From Amanita rubescens (Eukaryota; Basidiomycota; Agaricomycetes; Agaricales; Amanitaceae), in the NCBI GenBank assembly GCA_015039365.1, contig WION01000098.1, forward strand, positions 102,107 through 166,106: DNA of 64,000 nt. The letters are read 5' to 3'. Below are positions 1 through 10,996 of this stretch, piece after piece. The notes below the pieces were generated by a model, which made no database searches, had not been told where the DNA came from, and worked only from the letters and a program-made list of their open reading frames with translations. A program made the position numbers and the translations under genes. Each line of letters begins with the position of its first letter. The first letter of the stretch is position 1.

Positions 1-709
1 AAAGTTTCATTGTCCATCTACCGGAGCAGTTGATCCTTCCCTGTGAGGGCGATGCAGAGCTGGATTAATCACACGGACACAGTATACCACCGGTTCTAAA
101 AAGGAGCATTTTGTACTCGTCAACAATGCGCGCTAGTCGGAAATGCTAATTGGAATCCGATTTAACCTATAAGCCATTTTTAGACAAGCCGAATAATTAA
201 TGATGACTGACGCATCAGATTCACTGGGTTGTGATATAGTACAAGTTGTTTTTACTTTCAGTCGATGTGTGAACCGTTCCTCTTGTGGCGCTTCTCAATA
301 TAAAGAGAACTAAATATACCCAGGAAGCAATTCTGAAGCGGGAGGGATACTTTTGTTGAATTCAGAGGATTCAAAAAAAAGAGGAGATGCGCACCACTAC
401 CGTTAGAAATTGCAGCTTAGGCATGTTTATAGGTGAAGCTGTTCAGATGTTGCCGGTCTCTGTCAACGCCGGCTTCGCAGATGCTTCAGAAACGCAATCA
501 GTTATATGAGATCGGGCGTAAGGATCAGGGTACCGTCTGTGCTCTTTCCATCAATATTTGATATGCGTTTGAATGCGCGTATAAGTTGACCGATCTTTCC
601 GCTCTGCCCACTGTATGACACGTCGAGCAGATTCACAGCCATATTATCCCACTCTAATTATAGTGACAGCGACGTGCGTGGTACGGCTGGACATGAGCGA
701 GGGGAAAAC
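1..709. repeat. Segmental duplication, copy A
   Basis: About 0.7 kb that recurs at 1212-1946 with many substitutions and small indels. Shared landmarks are AAAGTTTC.TTGTCCATCT at the start and GACATGAGCGA.GGGAAAA at the end. The copy may extend left of the window. I see no coding region in it. Confidence 0.8.
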
Positions 710-1211
710 TTGACGATCACGAATGCCAAGTGGGCGAGCCGCTGGTGATCAATGATTGCACGAACCCCCCGGGGATTCTAATCATAGCTGATCAATGGAT
801 TCATCAATCATGGATCAAACGAAGGTTTGATTATCGGGTCGTCTGTTGGCGCACTGTCAATATCATGTCCTCATCGCCACCCCGCGCATTCCCATCTCTT
901 TCCTTCCTTTCTAGACAAAGATCGTATAAATATCATCAGAAAAATGGTTATTCCTATATGTGCTTACGCTCGTGATAGTGGCGTGCTGATGCCCGACAAG
1001 GACGGCAACTACAAAAACGGAAGGTTGAAGACGAATGAACGATAAAAAGGAATGGGTTCTCCGAATTGTGGCATCAAATGTACGCGGCGTGAACCACAAT
1101 GCGGCGGAGAAATCAAAGAGAAAATACTTGTAGAAAAACTGGAAGGTTCGTGAGGACCATTTGTGTGAAAGATTCCCATCGGATAGGCTTAGCGCACGGG
1201 GCAGTGTGTTC
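710..1211. other. Spacer between duplication copies, no recognised gene
   Basis: Only short ORFs occur. A TATA-like GTATAAATA lies near 925, followed by an ATG-led 33-codon ORF from about 945. I cannot support a gene here. Confidence 0.5.
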
Positions 1212-1946
1212 AAAGTTTCGTTGTCCATCTACCGGAGCGCGATATCTGCCCGATCACAGTGATCAGTGCAAATTGATCCTTCTCTGTGAAGGCGATGCAA
1301 AGACGGATTGATCACACGGACGCGGTATACCGCCTTGTATCCGTCAACAATACGCGTTAGTCTTTGTTCGAAAATGCTAATTCCGATTTAACGATAGCAT
1401 TTCTGCAAGCCATTCTTAGACAAGCGGGATAATTAGACGCATCGGATTCACCGGGTTGTAAGTTGTTTTTACTTTCAACTCTTTTGGCGCTTCTCAATCC
1501 AGAGAGAATCGTAAACCCCGTGAAGCTTTTCTCTCCCCGGGAAGCGAACATGCTCCAATTTTGAAGCGGGAGGGATACTTTTATTGAATTCAGGTGCAAA
1601 ACCTCGGATTCAAAAAAGAGGAGATGCGCACCTCTACCATTGGAAATTGCACCTTGGGCATGTTTATAGGTGAAGCTGTTCGGATGTTGCCAGTCTCTGT
1701 CGACAACGACTTCGCCGATGCTTCAGAAACGCAATCAGTTATATGGGATCGGGCGTAAGGATCAGGGTACCGTACGTGCCCTTTCCGTCAATATTTGATG
1801 TGTGTTTGAATGCGTGTCTAAGTTGAACGGTCTTTCCGCTCTGCCCACTTTACGACACGTCGAGCAGATTCACAGCCATGTTATCCGACTCTAATTATAG
1901 TGACAGCGACGTGCGCGATACTGGCTGGACATGAGCGAAGGGAAAA
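1212..1946. repeat. Segmental duplication, copy B
   Basis: Second copy of the block at 1-709, in direct orientation. It is collinear with copy A apart from indels of up to some tens of bases. The level of divergence suggests an old event. The sequences after the two copies differ, so the repeat ends near 709 and 1946. Confidence 0.8.
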
Positions 1947-3498
1947 TTGGAGTGTGTCACAGATGTCACAGATATTTTCCCGCTGGTTTATCCACCGTAT
2001 GTCGTCTCCGCCCCATTTGAAGCCCCTTTCCCTCGGTCATGACCCCTGGCATTCAACACGCAAGTGGTTAACCAGTCTTTCCAACTACTGCACTGTTTCG
2101 AAGCGCTCAGCACTTTCTGACTTACGACCTCTTGCTTTGACCCATCCAACCCCTTCAAGAGCCCTCTTCTCCACAACGACCTTCTGTGACGATTTTGTCT
2201 GTCAATACTTACCCCAACTCACTGCTGCTCTCTGGAGCAACCCTCCTTCCGCCTCAGAGCTTGACCACACTTCTACAAAGTGATGGACTATTCGATCAGG
2301 TATAAATGTGGAGAGCGGTACCCCGCTGCGTGTAGGAAAAGTATTATTCAACTACCCTTGTCTATCGCATGTTCATTAAGTGTCTCTCTTTTCGGTAGCA
2401 CATCAACCAGAACCAATGTTTTGCCTCGTCGTTGATAGCCGCTATCAGCTCTGTTCCCTATTTTTGCCCCAGTCTTAGCATTGTTTTGATCCTCAAACTG
2501 AGTATAATCAGCACACGGATGCTAGGCATGCGGGAGATTGAATGTACCTTACAATTGGGCAAATTGGCAGGACGCGGAAGAAGGGCAATAGTATTGCTAT
2601 CATAGGTTAATTTTCTTTTTTTCCGGCGCGAACAAGGTCGAAAGCGTCATCAGCATCGTTCGGGGGAAAAGAGAAGAGGGCCTCGTCGACACTCTTGTCG
2701 AGAATAGAGGAAGCACTTGGCGAAGGTCACGAACGAGGTTCATCGTTTAGCCGTATCCTCCTTATATTGTCAAGCTACCGTATATGAATCTTGAAGCCAA
2801 TTTCACGCCTGGCATATTCTTACATCTCATCGATTGATGGGATCTGTTGGATCGAAGAAGATCAGATAGAGCGAGAAGGAGCAAGACGTTTGAGGGTATA
2901 CCTTCAGGTTTCGGATGCGTAGTGATGACTGTTACAATGAGCGATCGGTTTGATCAAAGAGGATAGGATAATTGAAGGGCAGACTTGAGGAGGAACCCTG
3001 GCGATTCATGAATTATCCATCAAGCGTCACTTTCTTAATCATCTTCGTGGCAAATCTCCACTGGAAGTTTCGGGACGCATGATTTGGGTAATGGATGGGC
3101 GCGGGGTGACGGGGCCTGTAAGATAGGCCCAGTCTGTTGCGCGTACGGTTGATAGCGGCACCTTCGTGAGAGTAGCGCCTGGTGACTTGGAGACGACTGC
3201 ATCCCTTCATTGCGATATATAGTCTGCATCCTTTGTCTTGTTTTGGACCTCCAAACGCGACGAACAATACCTACTCTCCCAATTCGCAGGACTGCTTGGC
3301 ACGCTCGCAAACGGGTCTTCAACCACTGGTTTGCGTCTCCATAACCACATAGCCAATCGCCACAGGTGACAACTGATACAACCCAGTAGTACCCCCGTCA
3401 ATGATGAAGTGGAAGATGCCGATGGGGTCGGAGCAACGTATCTTCTTTCCCTTTTTCTGTTTTCCCAGAGATAGCGAAGCGAACATGCCTATAAACGC
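1947..3498. other. Intergenic, no recognised gene
   Basis: No ORF with a recognisable domain. A TATA-like GTATAAATG is at about 2299. A 127-codon ORF at 1900-2283 has no family resemblance that I can name and is treated as chance. Confidence 0.5.
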
Positions 3499-4081
3499 GT
3501 TACTGCTGAAGAAAGGTCGTTTTTCCAATCTCGGTGTCGTGGCGGAGGACAGAAAAGCGGAAGTGCGAGCTGGAGCTCCACCTTCTGCGTAGGGATGGCC
3601 CGGGAGCATGTTCGTCTGGGTGGGGATTAAGAGCCAATAGACGTCCTACGTTCACGGACTCGCAAGCCATCTAGGTTGTTGCTTGTGTTGTCATTGACGG
3701 CGGTTGAAGTGTTGAAGGGAGAGGCAGTGTTGGACGGGCTGAGAGACATATTCGTAGCAGCAGGGACCGAGCGTGATGGAAGTAATGACGGGACGGTCGG
3801 TACTATGACGCGGACATAAACGAGGGTGTTCCAGACTGGTAAATATTGAGTTGAAGTACCCGAGAGGCAGAATCGTCCTACATCCGGGGCAATTTGCCAT
3901 CGTTGAGGCAGGAAGAGTGTTGGGAGTCTGAAGCGAGCTGATGGTCTGGCCGTACTAATATTGAAGCCGCCGTTCGAGCAGGTGACGGCCTGAGCGCGTC
4001 TTGCGTGCATACGCGAAGTTGAGTTGACGGTGGCCGCGTGCCGGAGCCGAACTCGAGGTTTTTTTCGTACAGAAATCCATG
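3499..4081 (-). repeat. Dispersed repeat pair, copy 1 (possible duplicated gene 3' end)
   Basis: This stretch is repeated at 10197-10767 in the same orientation with few changes over the first 430 bases and patchier similarity beyond. On the minus strand both copies keep an open frame ending in ...RRTSIGS and a TAA stop; in copy 1 that frame covers 3627-4136. The shared end and the Ser/Thr/Pro-rich tail would fit the C-terminus of a membrane or secreted protein, but I recognise no family. It could equally be a decayed transposon piece. Confidence 0.6.
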
Positions 4082-4262
4082 TAACAAAGGAGAAAACACT
4101 ACTACACATGCAACGGGCTAGAAAACTGCTACTCAAGTACTCAGTAATGCGTGCTTCTGTGAGTTTCCGAATATAAGCACATCTAGTTGATTGTGCCGTT
4201 GGATGAGCTAGACTTTGAGCTTGACTTGTCCTCCCGAGAGCAGGGGGTGCTGCTGGGATTCA

Positions 4263-5122
4263 TCAGCTTGTCAATCGAGAAAGGACAATAAAATTGGGAT
4301 TACATGTGAGTTTTGCATGTGGGCCTCGAGAGGCCGTCGGGTATGATAAACATGGGGTAGTGCTGCGAGGATCACTGTCAGCGGAATGGTCAGATTGGAC
4401 AGGAAAAAAGCGAAGAGATCGGTATACCATCCGAGGGACTTGAAGCAATTGGATGCAAGAGGTTGGATTGTGACGTACGGAATCCCGTGCTCCGTCAAGA
4501 AGATCCAATATGAATTTCCTGACGTTTGTCGATGGGTTGTAATCGGGTGGGAATGTGGAATTGATAAAGGTTGGGGTCGGGTTTGGTTGGTGGATGGACC
4601 AGGTGTGGATCAAGGATGTTGGCAGCCTGAATGAAGGACCTGAGGCCTGCGAACGACGGTCAGGATTGAAGGTATACAGAAAGGAATGAACACACCTTCG
4701 TAAATGTTGGACCGACTCTGTCGTTTTCCACTCCGCCGTATGGCCTGAACAACCTGCATACCGCATCCTTCGCTTGCAATTGGTAGGACGCCATGTAGTC
4801 AATACATTCATCACACGTCTATATTGTTGCGTCATTGACCTGTAGCATAGTGGACGTACCCACGTTGCCCAATGGAGAACTTATCCAAATATGTAGAGCT
4901 GGGCTTGAAAGCAAACCGGTTCCTGGCGTCTAAGTCTCGATGTTTGCTTGAGTGAGCCTCGGCGCGTAAAGATCCGGAAAGACCGCGACACAGCCACATG
5001 ATCTCGCTCGCTATTTTTACCCGACGACTACTTGTTCGCCCGTATCGCGGCGGCATGTGATCATATCTGAAACTCTCGCTCGCTCGCAATGAACCATCGA
5101 TATATTCATACACGAGAGGCAC
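4263..5122 (-). pseudogene. Possible decayed multi-exon gene, unknown product
   Basis: Several protein-like stretches lie in order on the minus strand but in different frames. One begins DYMASYQLQAKDAVCRLF and ends at a plausible donor (AAG|GTGTGT). A second begins AANILDPHLVHPP after a plausible acceptor. A third, within 4271-4498, contains a hydrophobic stretch (FFLSNLTIPLTVILAALPHVY) that would make one membrane helix. The frame changes between the second and third parts are not explained by a clear intron, so this is either a pseudogene or a gene whose introns I cannot place. I do not recognise the family. The membrane helix and gene status are inference. Confidence 0.3.
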
Positions 5123-5200
5123 CGATTATATTGTCCATACTAACACACGCGCGCTCGACTGCACCACTAAATGAAAGCCCACGTTTGGGTTTGGGCTACA

Positions 5201-6256
5201 TTAGTTGTGTTCAACAAAACTCAGCAGGGTCGGGATCTCTGAGACCGTGAGAGCTGGTCCATTCGCATTCGCAATCCGGGCAAGATTGACTGCAAAGCGA
5301 CTAACACCGACGTTATCATCCAAGAAAATCCTAGCATTATACCACGCAGATTGTCAAGAAACTTCGCACTTGTAAAATTGAGTATTGGGGACCCTCCGGA
5401 TGGCAAAAATCCTCTTCTGGGCTTCAACTCGGCCGTGAAGGGCTCTCTCATCTCTTGCCACAGGCTCAGCTGCAGTTCCAATAGGTGCCGGGCCCAGGCC
5501 AAGGAAGCGATTGTTAATTCTCAACTCGGAGCGGTCACCGTTCACCTCCGTGACTTTCCACTGCGAGCACAGTGAGAGCGATGTGCCTGCGGACCAAGAC
5601 CAATATCATACCTGCTGAAATAGGTTGCCGTTCCGGGATACCAGGCCCTGAACTAATGACACACGGAAAGGGGTCAGCGGTTGCAGCTGAACAGAGACAA
5701 TATTTAATGTGTGCGTACCTGGGGTATTTAAAGTGTCATCCGCGAAGCCAAAGACGGTTCCTGTCTTGAAGTTTATGATCTTATAAACGCCATCTTGGAT
5801 AGACAGCTGAGCACGCCTGTTGTTTTCCTCCTGAAGTCTTCTTTGCGCCACAAACCTTCATGCCTCAGCCAAATCCTCAGTCAGGGCGTTAGTCTCAGCT
5901 AGACGCAGAGCATCAACCGCTTGCGTAACCTCAGGCGCCAAAGCCTGAAGAGGAATAAGCATGCCGTCGGCTTGAAGGTCGAATACTCTATGCAGAAAGG
6001 AAGCGACGCTGCTGATTATTATTATCATCATTATCTTAACTCCTTGGTTCTGGAGCGTCCACCCTGCGTCATCTGCGATGGCTTTCCACTGTGTAAAGAG
6101 TGCCTCAGCATGTCTGCTAGCATACAAAGGCTCGTCTCCTACCTGTTGGTTTTGTCTGCCATGCGATCCCCAACCCCGGAGGGGTGACGCGAACTCAAGG
6201 GCAGTGCGGGTCAAGTCGTTGTGGATCGTATAGACAGTGATGTGTACCAAAGGCAT
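5201..6256 (-). pseudogene. Beta-trefoil (ricin-B-like) lectin-type gene, probably inactivated
   Basis: Reading the minus strand, exon 1 is 6256-5719, exon 2 is 5652-5612 and exon 3 is 5560-5201, with GT-AG introns of 65 and 51 nt. The spliced frame has a helical N-terminal part of about 140 residues, then a segment like a ricin-B repeat (DGVYKIINFKTGTVFGFADD), then GNLFQQWKVTEVNGDRSELR, where the Q-x-W-type motif is formed across the exon 2/3 junction. An in-frame TGA at 5858-5860 breaks the helical segment (LAEA-stop-RFVAQRRLQ). A second TGA at 5354-5356 could instead lie in a 39-nt intron. An ATT/ATC microsatellite is translated in exon 1. Beta-trefoil lectins bind sugars; assignment is from motif pattern only. 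The first TGA is what CGA to TGA would give. Confidence 0.5.
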
Positions 6257-6378
6257 GTTGTCAGAGACTCGATTTCGAGAATGGGGAGGCGTAAAGAGAT
6301 GGCAGGGTTATGTGTAAATTGGAAACGTCCCCGATCATTGACATTTTGATCACCTGGCAAGTGGGTCATGAGGCTGGC

Positions 6379-6760
6379 AAGATGCGTAGCGCAGCTTTTG
6401 GGGTGGTGTCACTTTTTTCATCGATAGTGCCTGAGGCCTGAGATACCATAGAAAATGGGAGCCGAATCAAGCTAAACAATCCCAAGACGCGGACTCGCAA
6501 GAATATCGACCCGGAAAAGCTCCCAGCGAAGACATCATTACACGACTTCGTCAACGACAGAGATCTCGGCCGTGTTCTTGAGGAAGCGGCAACGAGCGGA
6601 GATGAAGAGCAAGATGCGTAGCGCAGCTTTTGGGTGGTGTCACTTTTTTTCATCGATAATGCCTATGGCCTGAGATACCATAGAAAATGGGAGCCGAATT
6701 AACCCAAACAATCCCAAGACGCGGAACTTGGGAAGCGGCAGCGAGCGGAGATGAAAGAGA
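6379..6760. repeat. Tandem duplication, period 232 bp
   Basis: The block starting GATGCGTAGCGCAGCTTTTG at 6381 recurs at 6613. The second unit has an internal deletion. No coding capacity is recognised. Confidence 0.8.
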
Positions 6761-8484
6761 CAAGCTTCTAGAACCTTTACCGACAGAGCGGGTAGAATTT
6801 CGGCTGCGCGCGTAAGCTCATTGCATCACCAGGAGCGAGAAGCCACGGTGGTGGCAGACAAGGTGGCGATGTCATGGCGTTAGTTGTCATGTCGGAATAT
6901 TACAACTTGTTACATACCTTGCTCCGCAAGGTTTCTCGGACCCCTATCAGCGGGGCCTATCTTAGATCTTATCTCGAATGAAAATTTTCGAACTCGCTTC
7001 CGCCATTCTCGTTTCCCCAATGGCGTTAGTGTCCTACGTCTTAGTGAAAATTTTCCTACATGTGTCCTGTGACCTCTGCCGTTACAACTCTTACTTGGTC
7101 TCCGTTTCGTACTAGTGTGCGACATCTCAATTTTCAGACGAAACAATTGGAGAGCGTTTTCGAGTGCTCGTTGGGCCTCTGCTCATTTAGTGTGATTTTG
7201 TTCAAGGAATGCTTCCACCATGTAAATATCTAACGCTAACTGACAACTTAGGCGTTATCATTGTTCCGTCATCCAGTGTAATCGTACACGGTAACATTAC
7301 CTGCTACAACCAAATAACTATCAAGTTGGGTGTGTCTGCCGGATCATCAAATACATTTCTTTTGTCTGCATGGCTCTACAGAGACACTACGGGCACAGGA
7401 GTGTTTCTTGAAGCCCGAAATTCTGGTAAAATATTCCATTTCTCCAGCAAGAATAGTTCGCGAAAAAATATTGGAATAATAGGTTTCGAAAACATTTCTC
7501 AAGACATTTTGTTGACATTTCGCCTGTGGATTTGCCTAAAAAGGGAATTCCCCGGTTTCCACCCAAGCGAAATGTCCGACGAAATGTTTGAAAAACTTCG
7601 CAATTTTCTTACACTAGTTCCCCTTATGAAATTTGGTATTTCAGCCAACCTTCATCAACATTTCTCCTCCCTGGAAACGTGCCCATGCCCGTGGTGAGAT
7701 AAATCCAAAATTTGCCTTTGTTAAGCCAACCTGCACCGGTCGGCGTCCTGATGAAACAGGCTTAACTAAGACTTCTCCCATCTTCTCGCCAACATTCGAA
7801 AATGGGCGGCCATGTTACAGTTAAAAGACAAAGCGGCAACTCGTAAAGGACTATTCATTGCAGGTAGAAAATAAGGAGTGATCACTCGATCACGACTGTT
7901 CATTGTGAACCGATACTCATACATTCTAGATCTCCAATTAACCAACACACACAAATTGAACGTGATTCCGGCCGACGCTTATCTGGTATTGCAAAGTGCG
8001 GAAATGTTTCCCAATTTACATAAATCCATTTCAATTCCAAAATGGCCATGCCGTATATATTACCAACTTGAAAGGGCAGAACTAAAGAAGACATTGTAAT
8101 TTGTCGTTCCAGTCCCAATTAAGTGTTGAATATCATCTTGCAATAAAGGAACTGTTCGGTCCCCAAGATGGGAAAACAGAACAACTGGCAGATCTGGGGC
8201 GTAGATGAGGAATCAATTGATGTCCAGATGCGACGTATCTTGCTGGTGGAACGATATAAGATGGCCCCATCCACCGTAAGCTCTTCAGAGCAACCACCTC
8301 TTCAAATACCAGCTCCTGTACGTCGTCTTCCATCCACCACTTTGCCATCGCACTAAAATTCCGTACTCGAAAGCTACATACCTTCGAGTGCTTAGCAATT
8401 TGTCGAGGTTCGTGGTGCACCCCGCTCGTCAAGTTATCCTCCCGTTGACTTTCGAGATGCTCACTCTTTCAACATTCACCCTAG
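6761..8484. other. Intergenic, no recognised gene
   Basis: Contains several TGAAAATTTTC/GAAAATATT-type AT-rich motifs near 6970-7500. A 162-codon ORF at 7209-7697 lacks any recognisable domain. The last 300 bases precede the two-exon gene and should hold its promoter; I see no clear TATA box. Confidence 0.5.
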
Positions 8485-8971
8485 ATGACCATTAAATTCG
8501 AGAACAAACTTGCCTCCCCCCTTCGCTTGATCCTTCCTAGCGGGAAGACTGTTGATTTGGGCGCTAATAGTACCAGCGAGGAGTATGCAGAATCCGGAAT
8601 ATACAAGTACGAGGATAAAGACGGGGGAAAAATCCTTTCCTTTGTCTATCCAAAAGAGAAACTTGAAACCCTAATAGCCGTCGTGACTGTGAGGGACCGC
8701 CGTACTCAATATGCAGTACGTTGATTCGATCATTTGCCCGTCTGCCACCATCACTAATGCAACGGTCCGCCTTTAGGGAACACTGACTATCTGGAATGAT
8801 TCTAATGGGGTAGCCTGGGCAGGGTTACCTGGCCAAGGAGGAATCATCCGCCTCCCTATCCACACGGCAATATTCAGTAGGACCCCAGGAGTTTTCGCGG
8901 TCTGGACCGAAACTTTCGATGACAGGGCTTATTTCTCTGGGCGTTATGACATTGATGTTGTTATCCAATGA
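8485..8971 (+). CDS. Two-exon gene, 141-residue protein of unknown function
   Basis: Exon 1 is 8485-8715 (77 codons) and exon 2 is 8777-8971 (64 codons plus TGA). The 61-nt intron has GTACGT at the donor and CTTTAG at the acceptor, and both exons are in phase 0. The protein starts MTIKFENKLASPLRLILPSG and has alternating polar and hydrophobic residues that suggest a small all-beta fold. It has no signal peptide, no transmembrane segment and only aromatic-rich islands such as GTLTIWNDSNGVAW. Phase-perfect splicing and the lack of stops argue for a real gene. I do not recognise the family. A small cytosolic lectin-like or defence protein is one possibility, but that is a guess. A CCCTAG directly before the ATG could be an acceptor of a 5' UTR intron. 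Confidence 0.7.
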
Positions 8972-10196
8972 TCTCGTGAGTTTCATGTTTCATCTTGACC
9001 ACCACCTGCCCCAACTCCGTTTTATTAGTTTTGAAGCAACTCAGAAAGAACAACAAATCGGCTATACTATTTTGGATTTTAGTACAGACGGTCTGGCCGG
9101 TTTTCATTCTCTTGTTTTTTCTTCTACCAGTGTCCTGTAACTTCATATGACTTCAATGTGGTTTTATTTCGTATGCGCTTCCTACAATCAAAGTGTCCCG
9201 TGTTTTTGCAAGTTTGAGTTTACAGAAATCGGCTTGCGCAACAAGGGAGCGCGAAATTGAACTACTCCAGCGGTCGGATTGGGCAAAGAGGTTTGATTCG
9301 GGTTTGAATTCGTCATTAACATTAGCAGATTCCCAGTAGTAGGAAGTTCAGTCCGGCGATTCGGTGACAGTTACCATCACTCGTCACAGCCGGCGAAATT
9401 TAAGAAATTCGCCCCCTTACCATAACGAGACGGAACGTCCGTGAAATTCTCTCTTCTAAAATGTTCCGTTGTCTCCGGTTGCTCCGACGATTCCGTGACA
9501 CTGACAGTTTAATTTCTGTCACTAGCACAGCCGCAGCTTAACGGGATCCCTTTCCTGCGTCTCTCCTAAAACCAATCGTTTTCCGTGTGTTCTCCTTGCC
9601 CACGAGATCCGTGCTCTGGTTACAGCGCTCACATGGGATTCTTACGTCTATGGCCACTGCGCATGTCATTGTTGGTATGGTCTAATTATTTATCCACCTG
9701 CGTCCACACACACACGCCCTATCACGGCCACATGCTGCTCAACGGCCACAACTTGAAGCTGAAGTGGACGACATCCACGGACGGTTAGCGTCGTTCGCAA
9801 AGTTCGCAATTTTGCTTCCTTGTCTAGGGCAGACGTGAGCATGAGGAATAGGATCGAGTGCAGGTTCCGTAGGGTAGTGGTTGATTGGACGGATAATCTT
9901 GGCATTCAGGACTATAGGCGACCGTTACGGTGAGGTGGTTGAGCTGGTAGAATCAATCGATCAAAGCACGAGAAGACTTACTTGGTCGCAATTGGGCGTG
10001 TAGCAATGCAGGATTATCTTGCTAGGGTGTCGGGGTGGCGATGCACCATGATGAGAGAGGAGTGAAGGGGCGGATCTGAAAATGAGACGCGCCCTCCTCG
10101 TATCAGAAACGCAAGAACAACTTAAGACGCTGCTCATCTGATACTAGGAGCTGCATAGTCGGCATGTGTAATGGTTGAGACCGTGTTGCAGACGCA
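8972..10196. other. Intergenic, no recognised gene
   Basis: Contains near-repeated GTGACAGTTACC/GTGACACTGACAG and CCGGCGAT/CTCCGACGAT motifs at 9355-9510 that could form imperfect hairpins. Otherwise nothing is recognised. Confidence 0.5.
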
Positions 10197-10767
10197 CGTT
10201 ACTGCTGAACGAAGGTCGTTTTTCCAATTTCGGTGTCGTGGCGGAGGGACAGAAAAGCGGAAGTGCGAGCTGGAGCTCTATCTTCTGCGTAGGCACGGCC
10301 CGGGAGCATGTCGTCTGGGTGGGGATTAAGAGCCAATAGACGTCCTACGTTCAGCATAGGCGCGGACTCGCAAGTCATCTAGGTTGCTGCTTGTGTTGTC
10401 AGCGACGGCGATTGAAGCGTTGAAGGGAGAGGCAGTGTTGGGCGGGCTGAGAGACATGTTCGTAGCAGCAGGGACCGAGCCTGATGGAAGTAATGATGAG
10501 ATGGCCGGTACTATGACGCGGACATAAACGAGGGTGTTCCAGACTGGTAAAGTTGGGAGAACCTGAGAGGCAGAATCGTCCCACATCCGGGGCAAAAGTT
10601 CGACGGAAGGGACGTTTTGCCATTGCTCAGGCAGGAAGAGTGTTGGGAGGTTGAAGACTGGCCGTAGCAGGCGCGGGCTGAGGGCGTCTTGCGTGCATAC
10701 GACGGAAACGTGGTCGTGACGGTGTGCGGAGCCGAAACACGTTCAACTCGAATACAGAAATCCATAA
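10197..10767 (-). repeat. Dispersed repeat pair, copy 2
   Basis: Second copy of the block at 3499-4081, same orientation. Its minus-strand ORF (10326-10595) ends in the same DDLRVR..RRTSIGS tail as copy 1, with four extra residues in the tail (AYAE) and scattered substitutions. It lies 0.2 kb downstream of the 3' end of the coiled-coil gene on the same strand, so it could also be read as part of that gene's 3' flank. No function is recognised. Confidence 0.6.
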
Positions 10768-10996
10768 AATACAAGTCAGAATATAGCAACACAATATATC
10801 ATAATATCGTCGTAAAACATCGTTTAGATCCAGTCCAAGGGTATGGAAGTACCAGACTACTGTAGTGTCGTTAGTAATAGATGTATGCGTATGCAGGTGA
10901 GAAGTCTTGAAAAACAAGCAAGCAAGGAACGATGTCGCCGGGGAAAGTACCTCGGCTCTCAGGCTGCAGAATTGCGAACGTCAGCGACCGCCACTG

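Noticed and set aside
7209..7697. 162-codon plus-strand ORF
   Set aside because: No recognisable domain, no splice sites that extend it, AT-rich surroundings.
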